Below are positions 29,470-38,367 of a DNA stretch of 64,000 bases, piece after piece. The first letter of the stretch is position 1, and the number at the start of each line of letters is the position of its first letter. A program made the translations under genes and the position numbers. This stretch comes from Microcaldota archaeon (GTDB lineage Archaea > Micrarchaeota > Micrarchaeia > Norongarragalinales > Norongarragalinaceae): positions 37,632 to 101,631 of the forward strand of contig JACPGT010000011.1 in NCBI GenBank assembly GCA_016188965.1, read 5' to 3'. The notes below the pieces were generated by a model. The model did not search any database, was not told where the DNA came from, and saw only the letters and a list, made by a program, of their open reading frames with translations.

Positions 29470-30555
29470 ATGACTACAACTCATTCTTATCCGGAGATGA
29501 TTTCCATGAAAAACGCCGAAGAAACCCTCAAGGCCCTTAGCCTGATGCACGCGCCTACTGGGCAGGAAAACGAAGTTGCCGATTTCATGGAGAAAAAATT
29601 CAAAGCCTGCGGCTTTTCGGTGACCCGCGACACCTTGGGCAACGTCATCGGCCGCAAGGGAAAAGGAAAGAAAGTCATGGTCGCCTCGCACATGGACGAA
29701 ATATCCATGGCCGTCAAGAGCATCACCGACAAGGGCTTCCTCAAATTCGTCAAAGTCGGCGGCATTTACGATCCGATGCTCATCGGCGCTCGCGTCTTGG
29801 TCCACGCCAAAGAGCGCCGCATGGGCGTGGTCGCAAGCAAAGCCCCGCACGGCATGGACGGCGAAGAGATGAAGAAGATACAAGAGGCCAAGGACCTCTA
29901 CATCGACATCGGCGTTTCGAGTAAAAAAGAAGCGGAAAAACTCGGCATCCGGCCCGGCACGCACATCACGTTTTCCGGCGAATTCAGCCGCCTCAACGAA
30001 CACTGGGTCAGCGGCAAGGCCTTTGACAACCGCGTGGGCTGCACGGTCAACTGTGGCATCGCAGAGGCCTATGCCGACAAACAACCGCCCGTGGAGTTGT
30101 GCCTGGTCGGCTCGGTCCGTGAAGAAAGCGGTCTGTTCGGCGCGGGCGTGGCCACGTTCGCCATCGATCCGGACCTCGCCATCGCGGTCGACGTCACGCA
30201 CGCCTTTGGCGCACCGGGCGAAAGCGAGGAAGACATCCCCGTCGGCCTGGGCAAAGGCCCAGCGTTGGCCATCCTGGAAGGCGGCGGCTACGGCCTTATC
30301 ACGTCCAACGACGTGGTCGAATGGCTCGAATCGGTCGCCAAGAAAGCGAACATGACGCTGCAAATGGAGATTTCCGAGCGCGGCGCGTCCGACGCCTCGC
30401 GCATCCAATACATCCGCCACGGCATGCTCACGGCCTCCGTCGGCGTCCCGTTGCGCTACATGCATTCGCAAGTGGAAGTCGTCGACGTGCGCGACATCGT
30501 GCAGACCGTCAAGTTCATGCAAGGCGTCATCGAGGAATTCCCCAAACGCAAGTAA
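29470..30555 (+). CDS. M42-family aminopeptidase
   Basis: VASHMDEI, AFDNRVGCTVNC, SVREESGLFGA, DVTHAFGAPG motifs. Confidence 0.88.
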   Translation: MTTTHSYPEMISMKNAEETLKALSLMHAPTGQENEVADFMEKKFKACGFSVTRDTLGNVIGRKGKGKKVMVASHMDEISMAVKSITDKGFLKFVKVGGIYDPMLIGARVLVHAKERRMGVVASKAPHGMDGEEMKKIQEAKDLYIDIGVSSKKEAEKLGIRPGTHITFSGEFSRLNEHWVSGKAFDNRVGCTVNCGIAEAYADKQPPVELCLVGSVREESGLFGAGVATFAIDPDLAIAVDVTHAFGAPGESEEDIPVGLGKGPALAILEGGGYGLITSNDVVEWLESVAKKANMTLQMEISERGASDASRIQYIRHGMLTASVGVPLRYMHSQVEVVDVRDIVQTVKFMQGVIEEFPKRK

Positions 30556-30616
30556 GACGCGCAAACAGCCACGCCATAAAGAAAGCCACAAAAACCCCGG
30601 CTCCGTCTCTTTATTC

Positions 30617-31618
30617 ATGGCATCCCAAACGCCGTCCCGGCTTTCCCGGCTCACGCCGCTTCTGTCCAAGCACCCGGTCTTTTTGTCGTCGTTCTACCAC
30701 GAGAACCCAAACACCTACTACTTCACCGGCGTGCAGGAAGATTGGTTTGCCGTCTTAGTGACGCAGGACGAGACGGTCGCCTACGGCATAGGGCCGGAAG
30801 GCGGGTATGACTTCGCTGACCGGACCATCGTCCCGCGGGACATGCGCAAGCACTTCTGGCACTACCTGGAAAAACACAAGATCAGAAAACTAGGGGTGGA
30901 CGAGTCGGACGGCTTGCTGCTGAACCGCCTGTTGCAGAAAAAAATCAAGCCCGTCGGCCTGCATGAGGAATTCCTCAAGATCCGCACCTTCAAAGACGCG
31001 CACGAGAAAGCCTGCATCGCCAAGGCGCAACACCTGACCAAAGCGTGCTTCAACGCGGTGCGGCCGCACATGGTCGGCAAGAGCGAGAACCACGTCGCCG
31101 GACTTCTGGAACTGCAAGCGCGCATGCGCAACGTGCGATTTGAAGCATTCCCGCCCATTATCGCCTCCGCGGCCAATGGCGCTATACCTCACCACCGTCC
31201 CGGCTCACGCAAGATCAAAAAGTCCGACCCCGTCGTGGTGGACATCGGCGTCAAGTACGAGCACTATTGCGCCGACTTCACCCACACGGTCTACGAAGGC
31301 CGCAACGCGCAAACAAAAGACGCAGTGGACGCCGTTAAAGAAGCCTACAAAGCGGCCCGGAAACGCGCAAAACCCGGCGTGAAAGGACACGTCCTCAACG
31401 ACGCGTCGCTGGACGTCATCAAGGAATACGGTTTTGAGAAGCACAGCCACCGCCAACTCGGCCTGCGCATCGGACACCACGTGGGCCTCGACGTGCACGA
31501 TGGCACTGGCGGACTGGAAGAGCAGACGCTAAAAAAAGGCATGGTCTTCACCATCGAACCGGGCATCTACATCCCCGGAAAATTCGGCGTGCGGTTCGAA
31601 GACATCGTACTGCTCTGA
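30617..31618 (+). CDS. M24-family Xaa-Pro peptidase
   Basis: VVVDIGVKYEHYCADFTHTVYEG; LRIGHHVGLDVHDG; FTIEPGIYIPGKFGVRFEDIVLL. Confidence 0.88.
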   Translation: MASQTPSRLSRLTPLLSKHPVFLSSFYHENPNTYYFTGVQEDWFAVLVTQDETVAYGIGPEGGYDFADRTIVPRDMRKHFWHYLEKHKIRKLGVDESDGLLLNRLLQKKIKPVGLHEEFLKIRTFKDAHEKACIAKAQHLTKACFNAVRPHMVGKSENHVAGLLELQARMRNVRFEAFPPIIASAANGAIPHHRPGSRKIKKSDPVVVDIGVKYEHYCADFTHTVYEGRNAQTKDAVDAVKEAYKAARKRAKPGVKGHVLNDASLDVIKEYGFEKHSHRQLGLRIGHHVGLDVHDGTGGLEEQTLKKGMVFTIEPGIYIPGKFGVRFEDIVLL

Positions 31619-31627
31619 TACGAACCG

Positions 31628-32542
31628 TCAAGGCGCGTGCCGGACGACCAAGACGGACGCGTCTTCGACTGGATGCGGCGAGCCGCGCATGAAGTACCGA
31701 AGCGAGCTTTTGAACCGCGCGATGAAGCCCGCGGCCTCCTTGAAGTCCCAACTTGACGCTTGGCTCAAGAGGTGTGGTCCGAAAAACCGGCGCTTGCGGT
31801 CCCGCGCCTCTTCCACGCCGTCCGAATAAGAAACCAACGCATCGTGATGGCCCAAGTCCAGCACGCGCGGACGGTACGAACGGGGATGGTCCTTTAAGAA
31901 CAGGCCAAGGTTCGGCAGGTCGCTGGGTACTCCTTGGCCGGGATTGAACCAGTCGAGGCGCGAGCCTAGCGGGTCCGAACCCCGGTGGACGAAAAGGGGC
32001 ATGCCGGCGAAATTGAGGTAGTGCACCCGGACGTGGGATGGCCGGGAACCGCCGTGCTCCACGGCCACCAACTGCATCAGGCCTTGCGCAAAGACGGGGT
32101 GGGCGCCGGTGCATCCGAAGCCCGACGCGCGCATGAAATGGTACGCGTCGGAAGCGACCGATTTGAGGGCCTTGCCTTCCTGACCCGGGATGAAACGCAG
32201 CTTTGGTAGGGAATTGGCCACGCTGGCTGAAAACAAGTGGGACAGCACGTGAGCTGTCGCTCCTTTGCCCACCCAGTCCATGTGATGCGCCCAATAGTAC
32301 GAAATCTTGCGGCCAGAACGGCCCAAAGGCACGGTCTGCACATGACGCACCTGGACCACATCGCCTCCGGGAACGCCCCGCCAGGACTGCACATGGTGGG
32401 CCACGTCCAAATGAGGCATGGGCTGATCTGGCAATGGCGGGCGGTGCTGCGTATCAAATTCCGCCAGCCGCGCGGCATCCCGTTCGAGGAACGCCTGCCG
32501 GGCCGAACGCGGCGTCCGGGGGCCTAAAACCATGAAGAGCAC
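31628..32542 (-). CDS. SpoIIE/PP2C (PPM)-like serine/threonine phosphatase
   Basis: GVPGGDVVQV, HHMDWVGKGATAHVLSHLF, LNFAGMPLFV, LVSYSDGVEEARDRKRRFFGPHLL. Confidence 0.65.
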   Translation of the reverse strand: MLFMVLGPRTPRSARQAFLERDAARLAEFDTQHRPPLPDQPMPHLDVAHHVQSWRGVPGGDVVQVRHVQTVPLGRSGRKISYYWAHHMDWVGKGATAHVLSHLFSASVANSLPKLRFIPGQEGKALKSVASDAYHFMRASGFGCTGAHPVFAQGLMQLVAVEHGGSRPSHVRVHYLNFAGMPLFVHRGSDPLGSRLDWFNPGQGVPSDLPNLGLFLKDHPRSYRPRVLDLGHHDALVSYSDGVEEARDRKRRFFGPHLLSQASSWDFKEAAGFIARFKSSLRYFMRGSPHPVEDASVLVVRHAP

Positions 32543-32671
32543 AGGACGTATAGAGAAAATAAGGCTTTACAAGGGAGCCGTAAAGCATCGGTTTAAAATA
32601 ACGTCCTGCCCTAAGAATCCACGAGGCAAAAACGCTTCTTTTTCGCATTGATTTTCAGGTGATTTGGGACC

Positions 32672-33082
32672 ATGGTGGACGATTCGACCGCGACTTCACA
32701 GGCCATTCCGCAAGCCGAAAGCGGCGCCCCGGCCTCGGGCGAGGCGGACGACATAACCGAAGAGGAAAGCGAAAAGCTGCCGTTTCCGAACGCCCGCGTC
32801 GTGCACATCATCAAGGAGAACCTCAAGCGCGAGCACCAGGTCAAGCGCGAGGCGAAGCTGGCGGCCAACGAGCTGCTCGGCGAGATCATGGCCGACATCG
32901 CGCAGACCATGGACAACGAGGAATACTTCACCCTGTCCGTCGAGCACTTCAACAAAGCGGCGCGCAAGTACCGCGAAATCGGCCTGAACAAGAAACGCAT
33001 CATCCGCATCAAGAAAGTGCTGGAAAAGCAGCGCGCCGAACTGGATGAGATCATCGCCGAAATCGAGCTGGAAAACCCGTAG
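32672..33082 (+). CDS. Putative histone-fold protein with acidic N-terminal extension
   Basis: LPFPNARVVHIIKENLKREHQVKREAKLAANELLGEIMADIAQTMDNEEYFTLSVEHFNKAARKY. Confidence 0.45.
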   Translation: MVDDSTATSQAIPQAESGAPASGEADDITEEESEKLPFPNARVVHIIKENLKREHQVKREAKLAANELLGEIMADIAQTMDNEEYFTLSVEHFNKAARKYREIGLNKKRIIRIKKVLEKQRAELDEIIAEIELENP

Positions 33083-33206
33083 AAGAACGGGAACCGAACG
33101 CGAAGGAAAAAATAAACAGCAGGGGCACAACGAACAACAAAGCAAAGTGCCGAAGCCGTCTTTTTCCCCACTGCCATGAACCGCCCAACCCCCTCGTGAA
33201 TCAATC

Positions 33207-34085
33207 GTGACCGAACTGAAAGAACAACTTCACAAGGCCAAGGCCGACGTCCAGGCCGTCCAGGAACAGGCGTATGCCCTGCGCTTGAAGAGCCGCGAGG
33301 CCATCGCCGACGTCAAGAAGTTCTACGCCGACGCGGCCGAACTCAAGAAAATGCGCGACGCCGAGAACGAGAAAGTCCGGGAATTCAAGAAAAAACGGCA
33401 GGAAGCCGAAAGCAAAGTCACCGAGGCCATCGAGAAGCTCAAGCCGTTACGCGGCCAATTGGACGGCCTGCCCCGCGCCGAGTCGCCCGGCCGCCTGCGC
33501 GCGGAACTGGAACGCCTCGAGTGGGAACAGCAGACTGAAGCCGTCTCGCCGAAAGCCGAAAAGGAACTCTCGCGCCGCATCAAGGATTTGCGCGAACAAC
33601 TCGCACCGGCTGAAAAGGCGCGAGGCGTGTTCGAACAAATCAAGCCCTTGGAGGAAAACCTGCGGGCGGCCACGGCCGAAGTCCGCATTTACCGAACCGA
33701 ATTGGCCAAGCATGCCAAGGCCTCCGACGCCCACCATGAAGCCATGCTCAAATTGTACAAGAAAGCCGAATCGCTATCCAAGAAAATCGGCGAGAATCTC
33801 AAGCAACTTGACGAGAAACGCGCCTTGCTGGACGAGGAGCGAAAGGAATTCTTCCAAATCCAAGGCCAGGTCAAAGGCGCCGAAAAAGCCCAGATGGATG
33901 CCCGCCGCGCAGAGGAAAAAGCCGAACGCGACCGCATCCAGGCCGAAAAAGAAGCGGAGCGCAACGCCATCAAGCAGAAAGCCACCGGCATTGCCGAAAA
34001 AGCGCTGGAAAAGTTCCGCGCCGGCGGCAAACTGACGTGGGAAGACCTCCAAGCCATCCAGGAAGCCGGATTGGAACTCAAATAA
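33207..34085 (+). CDS. Archaeal coiled-coil protein (COG1340-like)
   Basis: Long charged heptad-like sequence; GGKLTWEDLQAIQEAGLE C-terminus. Confidence 0.75.
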   Translation: MTELKEQLHKAKADVQAVQEQAYALRLKSREAIADVKKFYADAAELKKMRDAENEKVREFKKKRQEAESKVTEAIEKLKPLRGQLDGLPRAESPGRLRAELERLEWEQQTEAVSPKAEKELSRRIKDLREQLAPAEKARGVFEQIKPLEENLRAATAEVRIYRTELAKHAKASDAHHEAMLKLYKKAESLSKKIGENLKQLDEKRALLDEERKEFFQIQGQVKGAEKAQMDARRAEEKAERDRIQAEKEAERNAIKQKATGIAEKALEKFRAGGKLTWEDLQAIQEAGLELK

Positions 34086-34123
34086 AGGCAAAGCCTGAAG
34101 AAGGCAACCCCCCTACTTTTCGA

Positions 34124-34504
34124 ATGCGCGACATCCTGTACGCGTTACGCCACGTCCCCGCCACTGTGCACGAGTGGAAGGACAAGGCAGAGCAAAAGAA
34201 AATCCAGAGCGCAGTGACGCAGCTTCGCCGGATCCGGAAAGCCGAACGCGACGGAAAAGTACGCGGCATCCCATTGAGCAAAGGCGACGTCTACGTCGCA
34301 CCCCATCCGGCCGCGAAGCCGAACGGGTCGTACCCCGTCCCGTGGAATGAGAACGGCGGCCTGGAACATTTTTTCCACCAATTGGGACGCCTGAACGAAC
34401 GAATGGAGCAAAATGGCCGCCATGAGGCGTTCAAGGAATTGAACGCCGAAGTCGCCCGCGTGGAAGCCCTCCTCCTGCCACCGTTGAAAACCAAAGCCCG
34501 CTGA
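34124..34504 (+). CDS. Hypothetical protein
   Basis: ORF in dense plus-strand cluster, ATG at 34124. Confidence 0.5.
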   Translation: MRDILYALRHVPATVHEWKDKAEQKKIQSAVTQLRRIRKAERDGKVRGIPLSKGDVYVAPHPAAKPNGSYPVPWNENGGLEHFFHQLGRLNERMEQNGRHEAFKELNAEVARVEALLLPPLKTKAR

Positions 34505-34514
34505 GTGAAACCCT

Positions 34515-35399
34515 ATGACCAAGACCATCGCCGTCGTGGGCGCCGGAGGCGTGGGGGCCGAAACCCTGCTGCGGCTGAAACCCACGCACCACAGAATCCG
34601 CGTCATCGACCGCGATTTCATCGACGAAGACACGCTCAAACGCCAGACGCTCTACCGCAAAGCCGACTTAGGAAACCTCAAGGCGGATGCCGCGGCACGC
34701 AAATTGGGCAAACGGTTCGAAGCCGTCAGCGAACACCTGTCCGAAGAGAACGCCGAAGCCCTGCTGAAAGGCGCGGACGTCGTGCTGGACTGTACGGACA
34801 ACTGGGCCACGCGCGCGCTCATCAACCAGTGGGCCTTGGTGAACCGCACGCCGTGGATCTTCACGTCGGCCATCCGCAGCGAAACGATGACGACCTGCCT
34901 GACGCCGCAGACCGCGTGCTTCATCTGCTGGAACCCCAGCGCGCAAACGCCGCGCTCCTGCCGCGCCGAAGGCATCCGCAAAGCCACCACGGCCACGGCC
35001 GGCCACACCCAAGTGATAGAATTAGACGCGTTACTGGCCGGAAAGCCTAGTTTAGCCGGAAAACTGCAGTACACCGACGTGCAGGCAAAGACGTGCACCA
35101 CGACGGCACTTTTAAGAAATCCGAACTGCCCAGCATGCATGAAAAAAACGTTCCGCTTGCCGAAAACCAAGGCGCTGACGTTGTGCGGCAGCGACGAGTT
35201 CCTCTTCCAGCTGGAAAAGCCCGTTTTGCAGAAAGCGTTGGCTTCCTTGAAGCCCGAACGATTCGGCCAAGTGACGAAAATCGCCTGGAAAAAAAGAGTC
35301 CTAGTCGTCTTTCCTTCCGGCCGCATCCTCGCCCGCGGCATGGACGAAAAACAAGCCCGGGCAGCTATCGACACACTACGGCAGAAATCCGAAGCGTAA
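34515..35399 (+). CDS. ThiF/MoeB/E1-like adenylyltransferase
   Basis: IAVVGAGGVGAETLLRL, DRDFIDEDTLKRQTLY, DVVLDCTDNWATRALIN; CxxC pairs CFIC and CPAC. Confidence 0.82.
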   Translation: MTKTIAVVGAGGVGAETLLRLKPTHHRIRVIDRDFIDEDTLKRQTLYRKADLGNLKADAAARKLGKRFEAVSEHLSEENAEALLKGADVVLDCTDNWATRALINQWALVNRTPWIFTSAIRSETMTTCLTPQTACFICWNPSAQTPRSCRAEGIRKATTATAGHTQVIELDALLAGKPSLAGKLQYTDVQAKTCTTTALLRNPNCPACMKKTFRLPKTKALTLCGSDEFLFQLEKPVLQKALASLKPERFGQVTKIAWKKRVLVVFPSGRILARGMDEKQARAAIDTLRQKSEA

Positions 35400-35444
35400 G
35401 GCAACGCCGGAGGAATTAAAGCCGCCAAAGCCATTACGACACGT

Positions 35445-36095
35445 ATGTTCCGATTGAGCGTGGCGTCCCGCGCCTTGGAAATGGCGAAGCGGGCGGATGA
35501 CCGAAAAGCAGGCATCCGAGTGCAAGGCATCACGTGCGACACCCAAAGCATCCGGATTCCGGTCGAAAAAATAATCGACGACAAGAAAGTAGTGGAGCAA
35601 CAGATGCGTTCTGGCGGCGCCGTCACGTTAAAGCTGCGGGCAACCGGCATCCGCCGCAACGCGGACGCCCTCGTCCGGCTTTTGGCTGATTTGGTGCACG
35701 GCCAGCCGACCAACATGCACGAAGTGACGCGCCGGGATTTGGCCGCCGCCTTCGTCAGAACAAAAAGAGGCGTGCAAGTCGCCCCGAAAATAAAGGAAGG
35801 CGCCGTGCATGAAGTGCACGCCGTCATCCGCGAAAGCATCGGCACGATCCGCCAGCGCATCTGCCTGACTTACCGAGACCGCGGCTTGGACATCGAAATC
35901 CGATCCTGGCAGCCGGAAGGATTCGACCTGACCGGACTGAAGAAGACAGGTACCAACCCCGGACGGATGGAAAGCGGATTCGTCCGTGATTTGCGCCACC
36001 TCCAAACCGGTTTCGAAGAACACGGAATAAACGTGCAGTGGCCCACCCAAACCCGGAGTTCAGGGTGGCAGAGCGGGAGGCCCCGGAAAACGTAA
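35445..36095 (+). CDS. Hypothetical protein
   Basis: 216-aa ORF with coding-like composition. Confidence 0.5.
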   Translation: MFRLSVASRALEMAKRADDRKAGIRVQGITCDTQSIRIPVEKIIDDKKVVEQQMRSGGAVTLKLRATGIRRNADALVRLLADLVHGQPTNMHEVTRRDLAAAFVRTKRGVQVAPKIKEGAVHEVHAVIRESIGTIRQRICLTYRDRGLDIEIRSWQPEGFDLTGLKKTGTNPGRMESGFVRDLRHLQTGFEEHGINVQWPTQTRSSGWQSGRPRKT

Positions 36096-36463
36096 GGCCC
36101 ATCGAAACCCAGGAAGATCAGGCGTGCATGCGGCGGGCCAGTTCCGAAAGCCACGCATGCACCGCCGAAACGTTCGGCAAAAAGAACGAAGCATTCGTCC
36201 CCCACGCAAAGCCCACCTGGACGCTGATGCCGCCGGACGCATTCACCGCTGCTAATCCAATGGTGACAACCATCCAATAAAACGGCTTTCACAAAGGAAA
36301 ATGAACGCCAAAAAAATGCGAAAAACACGCGTAAGGTTGCCGATGTGGGCGGCGGCCCGTCCGAATTCGATTTGAAAAACTGCAACAAAAAAAGGGCGAA
36401 AAGAACGCGTATAGAATCACGAAGCTTGCCATCGTGTGCGGCAGCACCGATGATTTTGCTTAG

Positions 36464-36670
36464 AGCAGGGACGGGGAGTTGAACCCCGCTACTCCGCTGG
36501 CCGCCAAAACGAATCCAAAAGACTAGAACCTTTTCTTTTGGTCCGACCATCTTTTCTTTCGGACGCTCGCAAACCACTCCGGTTTGCGGCGCCATGAAAA
36601 CGCCACGCGTTTTCCTTGGAAAGATAAAATGGGCCTGCAGGCGGATACATAGCCGATCTGTCATCCCTGC
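36464..36670 (-). ncRNA. Candidate RNA with tRNA-like ends in a hairpin-rich non-coding block
   Basis: Minus strand: CGGGG-TTCAACT-CCCCG T-arm followed by TCCCTGC; complementary GCAGGGA lies 207 nt upstream; several hairpins between. Confidence 0.25.
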
Positions 36671-36750
36671 AAAAGGAAAAAGACTTGTGCCCAAATGCCG
36701 TTTTAAGCGTTTTGAACGGAAGCCGACGGCCACGGCAAACCGGCGAAGAA

Positions 36751-37518
36751 TCAACCGCCCCGCACGCGCGCCTTCAGGCTATCCAACACCACAGCCAATT
36801 CCTCGAACCCCTCCCGCACGCGCTCGCGGAAGAACGCCAGGACGTACAACATGCCCACCAAAGCGCCGGCAGCATGCACGAAAAAGTCCGGAACGGCCCG
36901 CGCCTCGGCCGCCGCCGTCGCTTCCTGCTGCGTAAGGGTAGCGTTGACCGCTTCGGCTTCGGCCCGCGCCTCGGCCGCCGCCTCGTATTGGCCCGCGGCT
37001 TCCAGCTGGTCCGCCTGAATTTGAAGCGACGACGCCTTCTGGTCAAGGCTTGAGAACGACGCCTCCTTCGCCCAGGCCAAAACAGGAAACGCTACAACGC
37101 TCATGAACAAAGGAACACCCAACAACAGCATGACGCCCCATTTGGGCCGGGAAAGCGACGCGGCGGTCATCAGGCCCGCGATGCCGCCAGACGCGCCGGC
37201 AAGGAACGACGACGGGTTCAACACCCAGAAGACCAGCGCGGCGACCAGGCCGGAGGCCAGGAACACGACCACGACGTGCCGGCCGGACAGCGAGCGTTCC
37301 AACAACAACGCGAAACCGATCAGCGGCACCAAGTTACCCAAGACATGGTTCGCGCCGATGTGGAAGAACAACGAAAACAAAAGCGCCAACGGATTGGCCG
37401 AACCGAAGGCATTCTGCGCCACCAGAGACGTATTCGGATAAAGCAAGCCGCCGGATGAGTAAGCGTAAACGATCAAGACGGCCGCCGTCAGCAGCGCCGT
37501 GGCCCAGGGAAAACGCAT
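36751..37518 (-). CDS. Rhomboid-family membrane protease with coiled insertion
   Basis: FFHIGANHVLGNLVPLIGFALLLE, GASGGIAGLM, DFFVHAAGALVGMLYVL. Confidence 0.8.
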   Translation of the reverse strand: MRFPWATALLTAAVLIVYAYSSGGLLYPNTSLVAQNAFGSANPLALLFSLFFHIGANHVLGNLVPLIGFALLLERSLSGRHVVVVFLASGLVAALVFWVLNPSSFLAGASGGIAGLMTAASLSRPKWGVMLLLGVPLFMSVVAFPVLAWAKEASFSSLDQKASSLQIQADQLEAAGQYEAAAEARAEAEAVNATLTQQEATAAAEARAVPDFFVHAAGALVGMLYVLAFFRERVREGFEELAVVLDSLKARVRGG

Positions 37519-37863
37519 AAAGCAAGAACAACGAAGCCGGAAAATAAAAGACGCCGCCTGACGGAGAACTGTGGATTAGAAAGAAAACGGGGGAAAAGGC
37601 GGACCAAATCAATAGCGCAACAATGCTGCGCTGGACCCAAAGCGTGGAAGTAGAAAGAGGCCCGCCCCAATCGGAGCGGGCAGGGCGACCAGTTTAACCC
37701 ACCTTCTCAGAATACGCAAGCATTGGGACGGAAGCGGCCAATAAAAGGTTTTCGGCTGCTTAAATACGAGGTAAAAAAGGTATTGCAGCGAGTTTGGTCC
37801 CTAAAAAAAAAGTCCCGAAAGACGGCGGCTTCAAACAAGTCAGTGTGAAAAAAAAAAGAAAAC

Positions 37864-38116
37864 GGGCCCAATGGGATTTGAGACCGGAACCGTGGAGGAA
37901 TCGGAAGCCCCCGTCGGTCCTTGTGACCGACGGCAACCACGTTTCCCTTCCCAGTTTCACGGTTATCACAAATCCGGATGGATTTGTGTGAGCCACACAA
38001 GTTCCCGAAGAAATTGTGCTGTCCTCCGGCCCCTCCCTCAAAATAGTCTTGAAAAATTAGAAGGAGAGGGCGAGGCGACCGGAGAGGGGGAACCTGGGTT
38101 CCCCCTTAGCGGTCAA
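37864..38116 (-). ncRNA. Candidate structured non-coding RNA downstream of tRNA-Lys
   Basis: Minus-strand hairpins incl. TTTC-TTCG-GGAA tetraloop, CCGTCGGTC/GACCGACGG, CACAAATCC/GGATTTGTG, GGGGGAAC/GTTCCCCC; followed by T-tract TTTTCTTTTTTTTTTC. Confidence 0.4.
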
Positions 38117-38229
38117 CGGGCCCGGTGGGATTTGGACCCACGACATTTCGGTTTCCATGAACGAAGCCGCCAGTTGCGGTGGTTTCGCGCTTAAGAGCCG
38201 AACGCTCTGCCAAGCTGAGCTACGGGCCC
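38117..38229 (-). tRNA. tRNA-Lys(CTT) with ~39-nt intron in the anticodon loop
   Basis: GGGCCCG acceptor/CGGGCCC, D-arm GCTCAGCTTGGCAGAGC, anticodon stem TTCGG...CCGAA split by insertion after position 37, T-arm GTGGG-TCCAAAT-CCCAC. Confidence 0.85.
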
Positions 38230-38367
38230 ATCGACGCCAACAGGCATGCATGCCGGTTGCTGGCGCAGAGGGGAAAAAATTGTTCCGAAGCGGGTTTATA
38301 TGGCTTTTTTCATGCACCGAAACAGACAAACGGAATATAAGCCGATGAAAAAGAACATTGTAGCGCC

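Noticed and set aside
36464-36670. Interpretation as tmRNA
   Set aside because: Only the T-arm and acceptor resemble tmRNA; no GGATTCGAC-type 5' end or tag reading frame, and tmRNA is a bacterial/organellar RNA
35870-36754. 294-aa minus-strand ORF
   Set aside because: Runs antisense to the 35445-36095 gene and through a hairpin-rich non-coding block; no protein-like motifs
37864-38116. Interpretation as RNase P RNA or SRP RNA
   Set aside because: Expected conserved blocks (GGAGGAAAGTCC; GGAAGGAAGCAGC) not found on either strand
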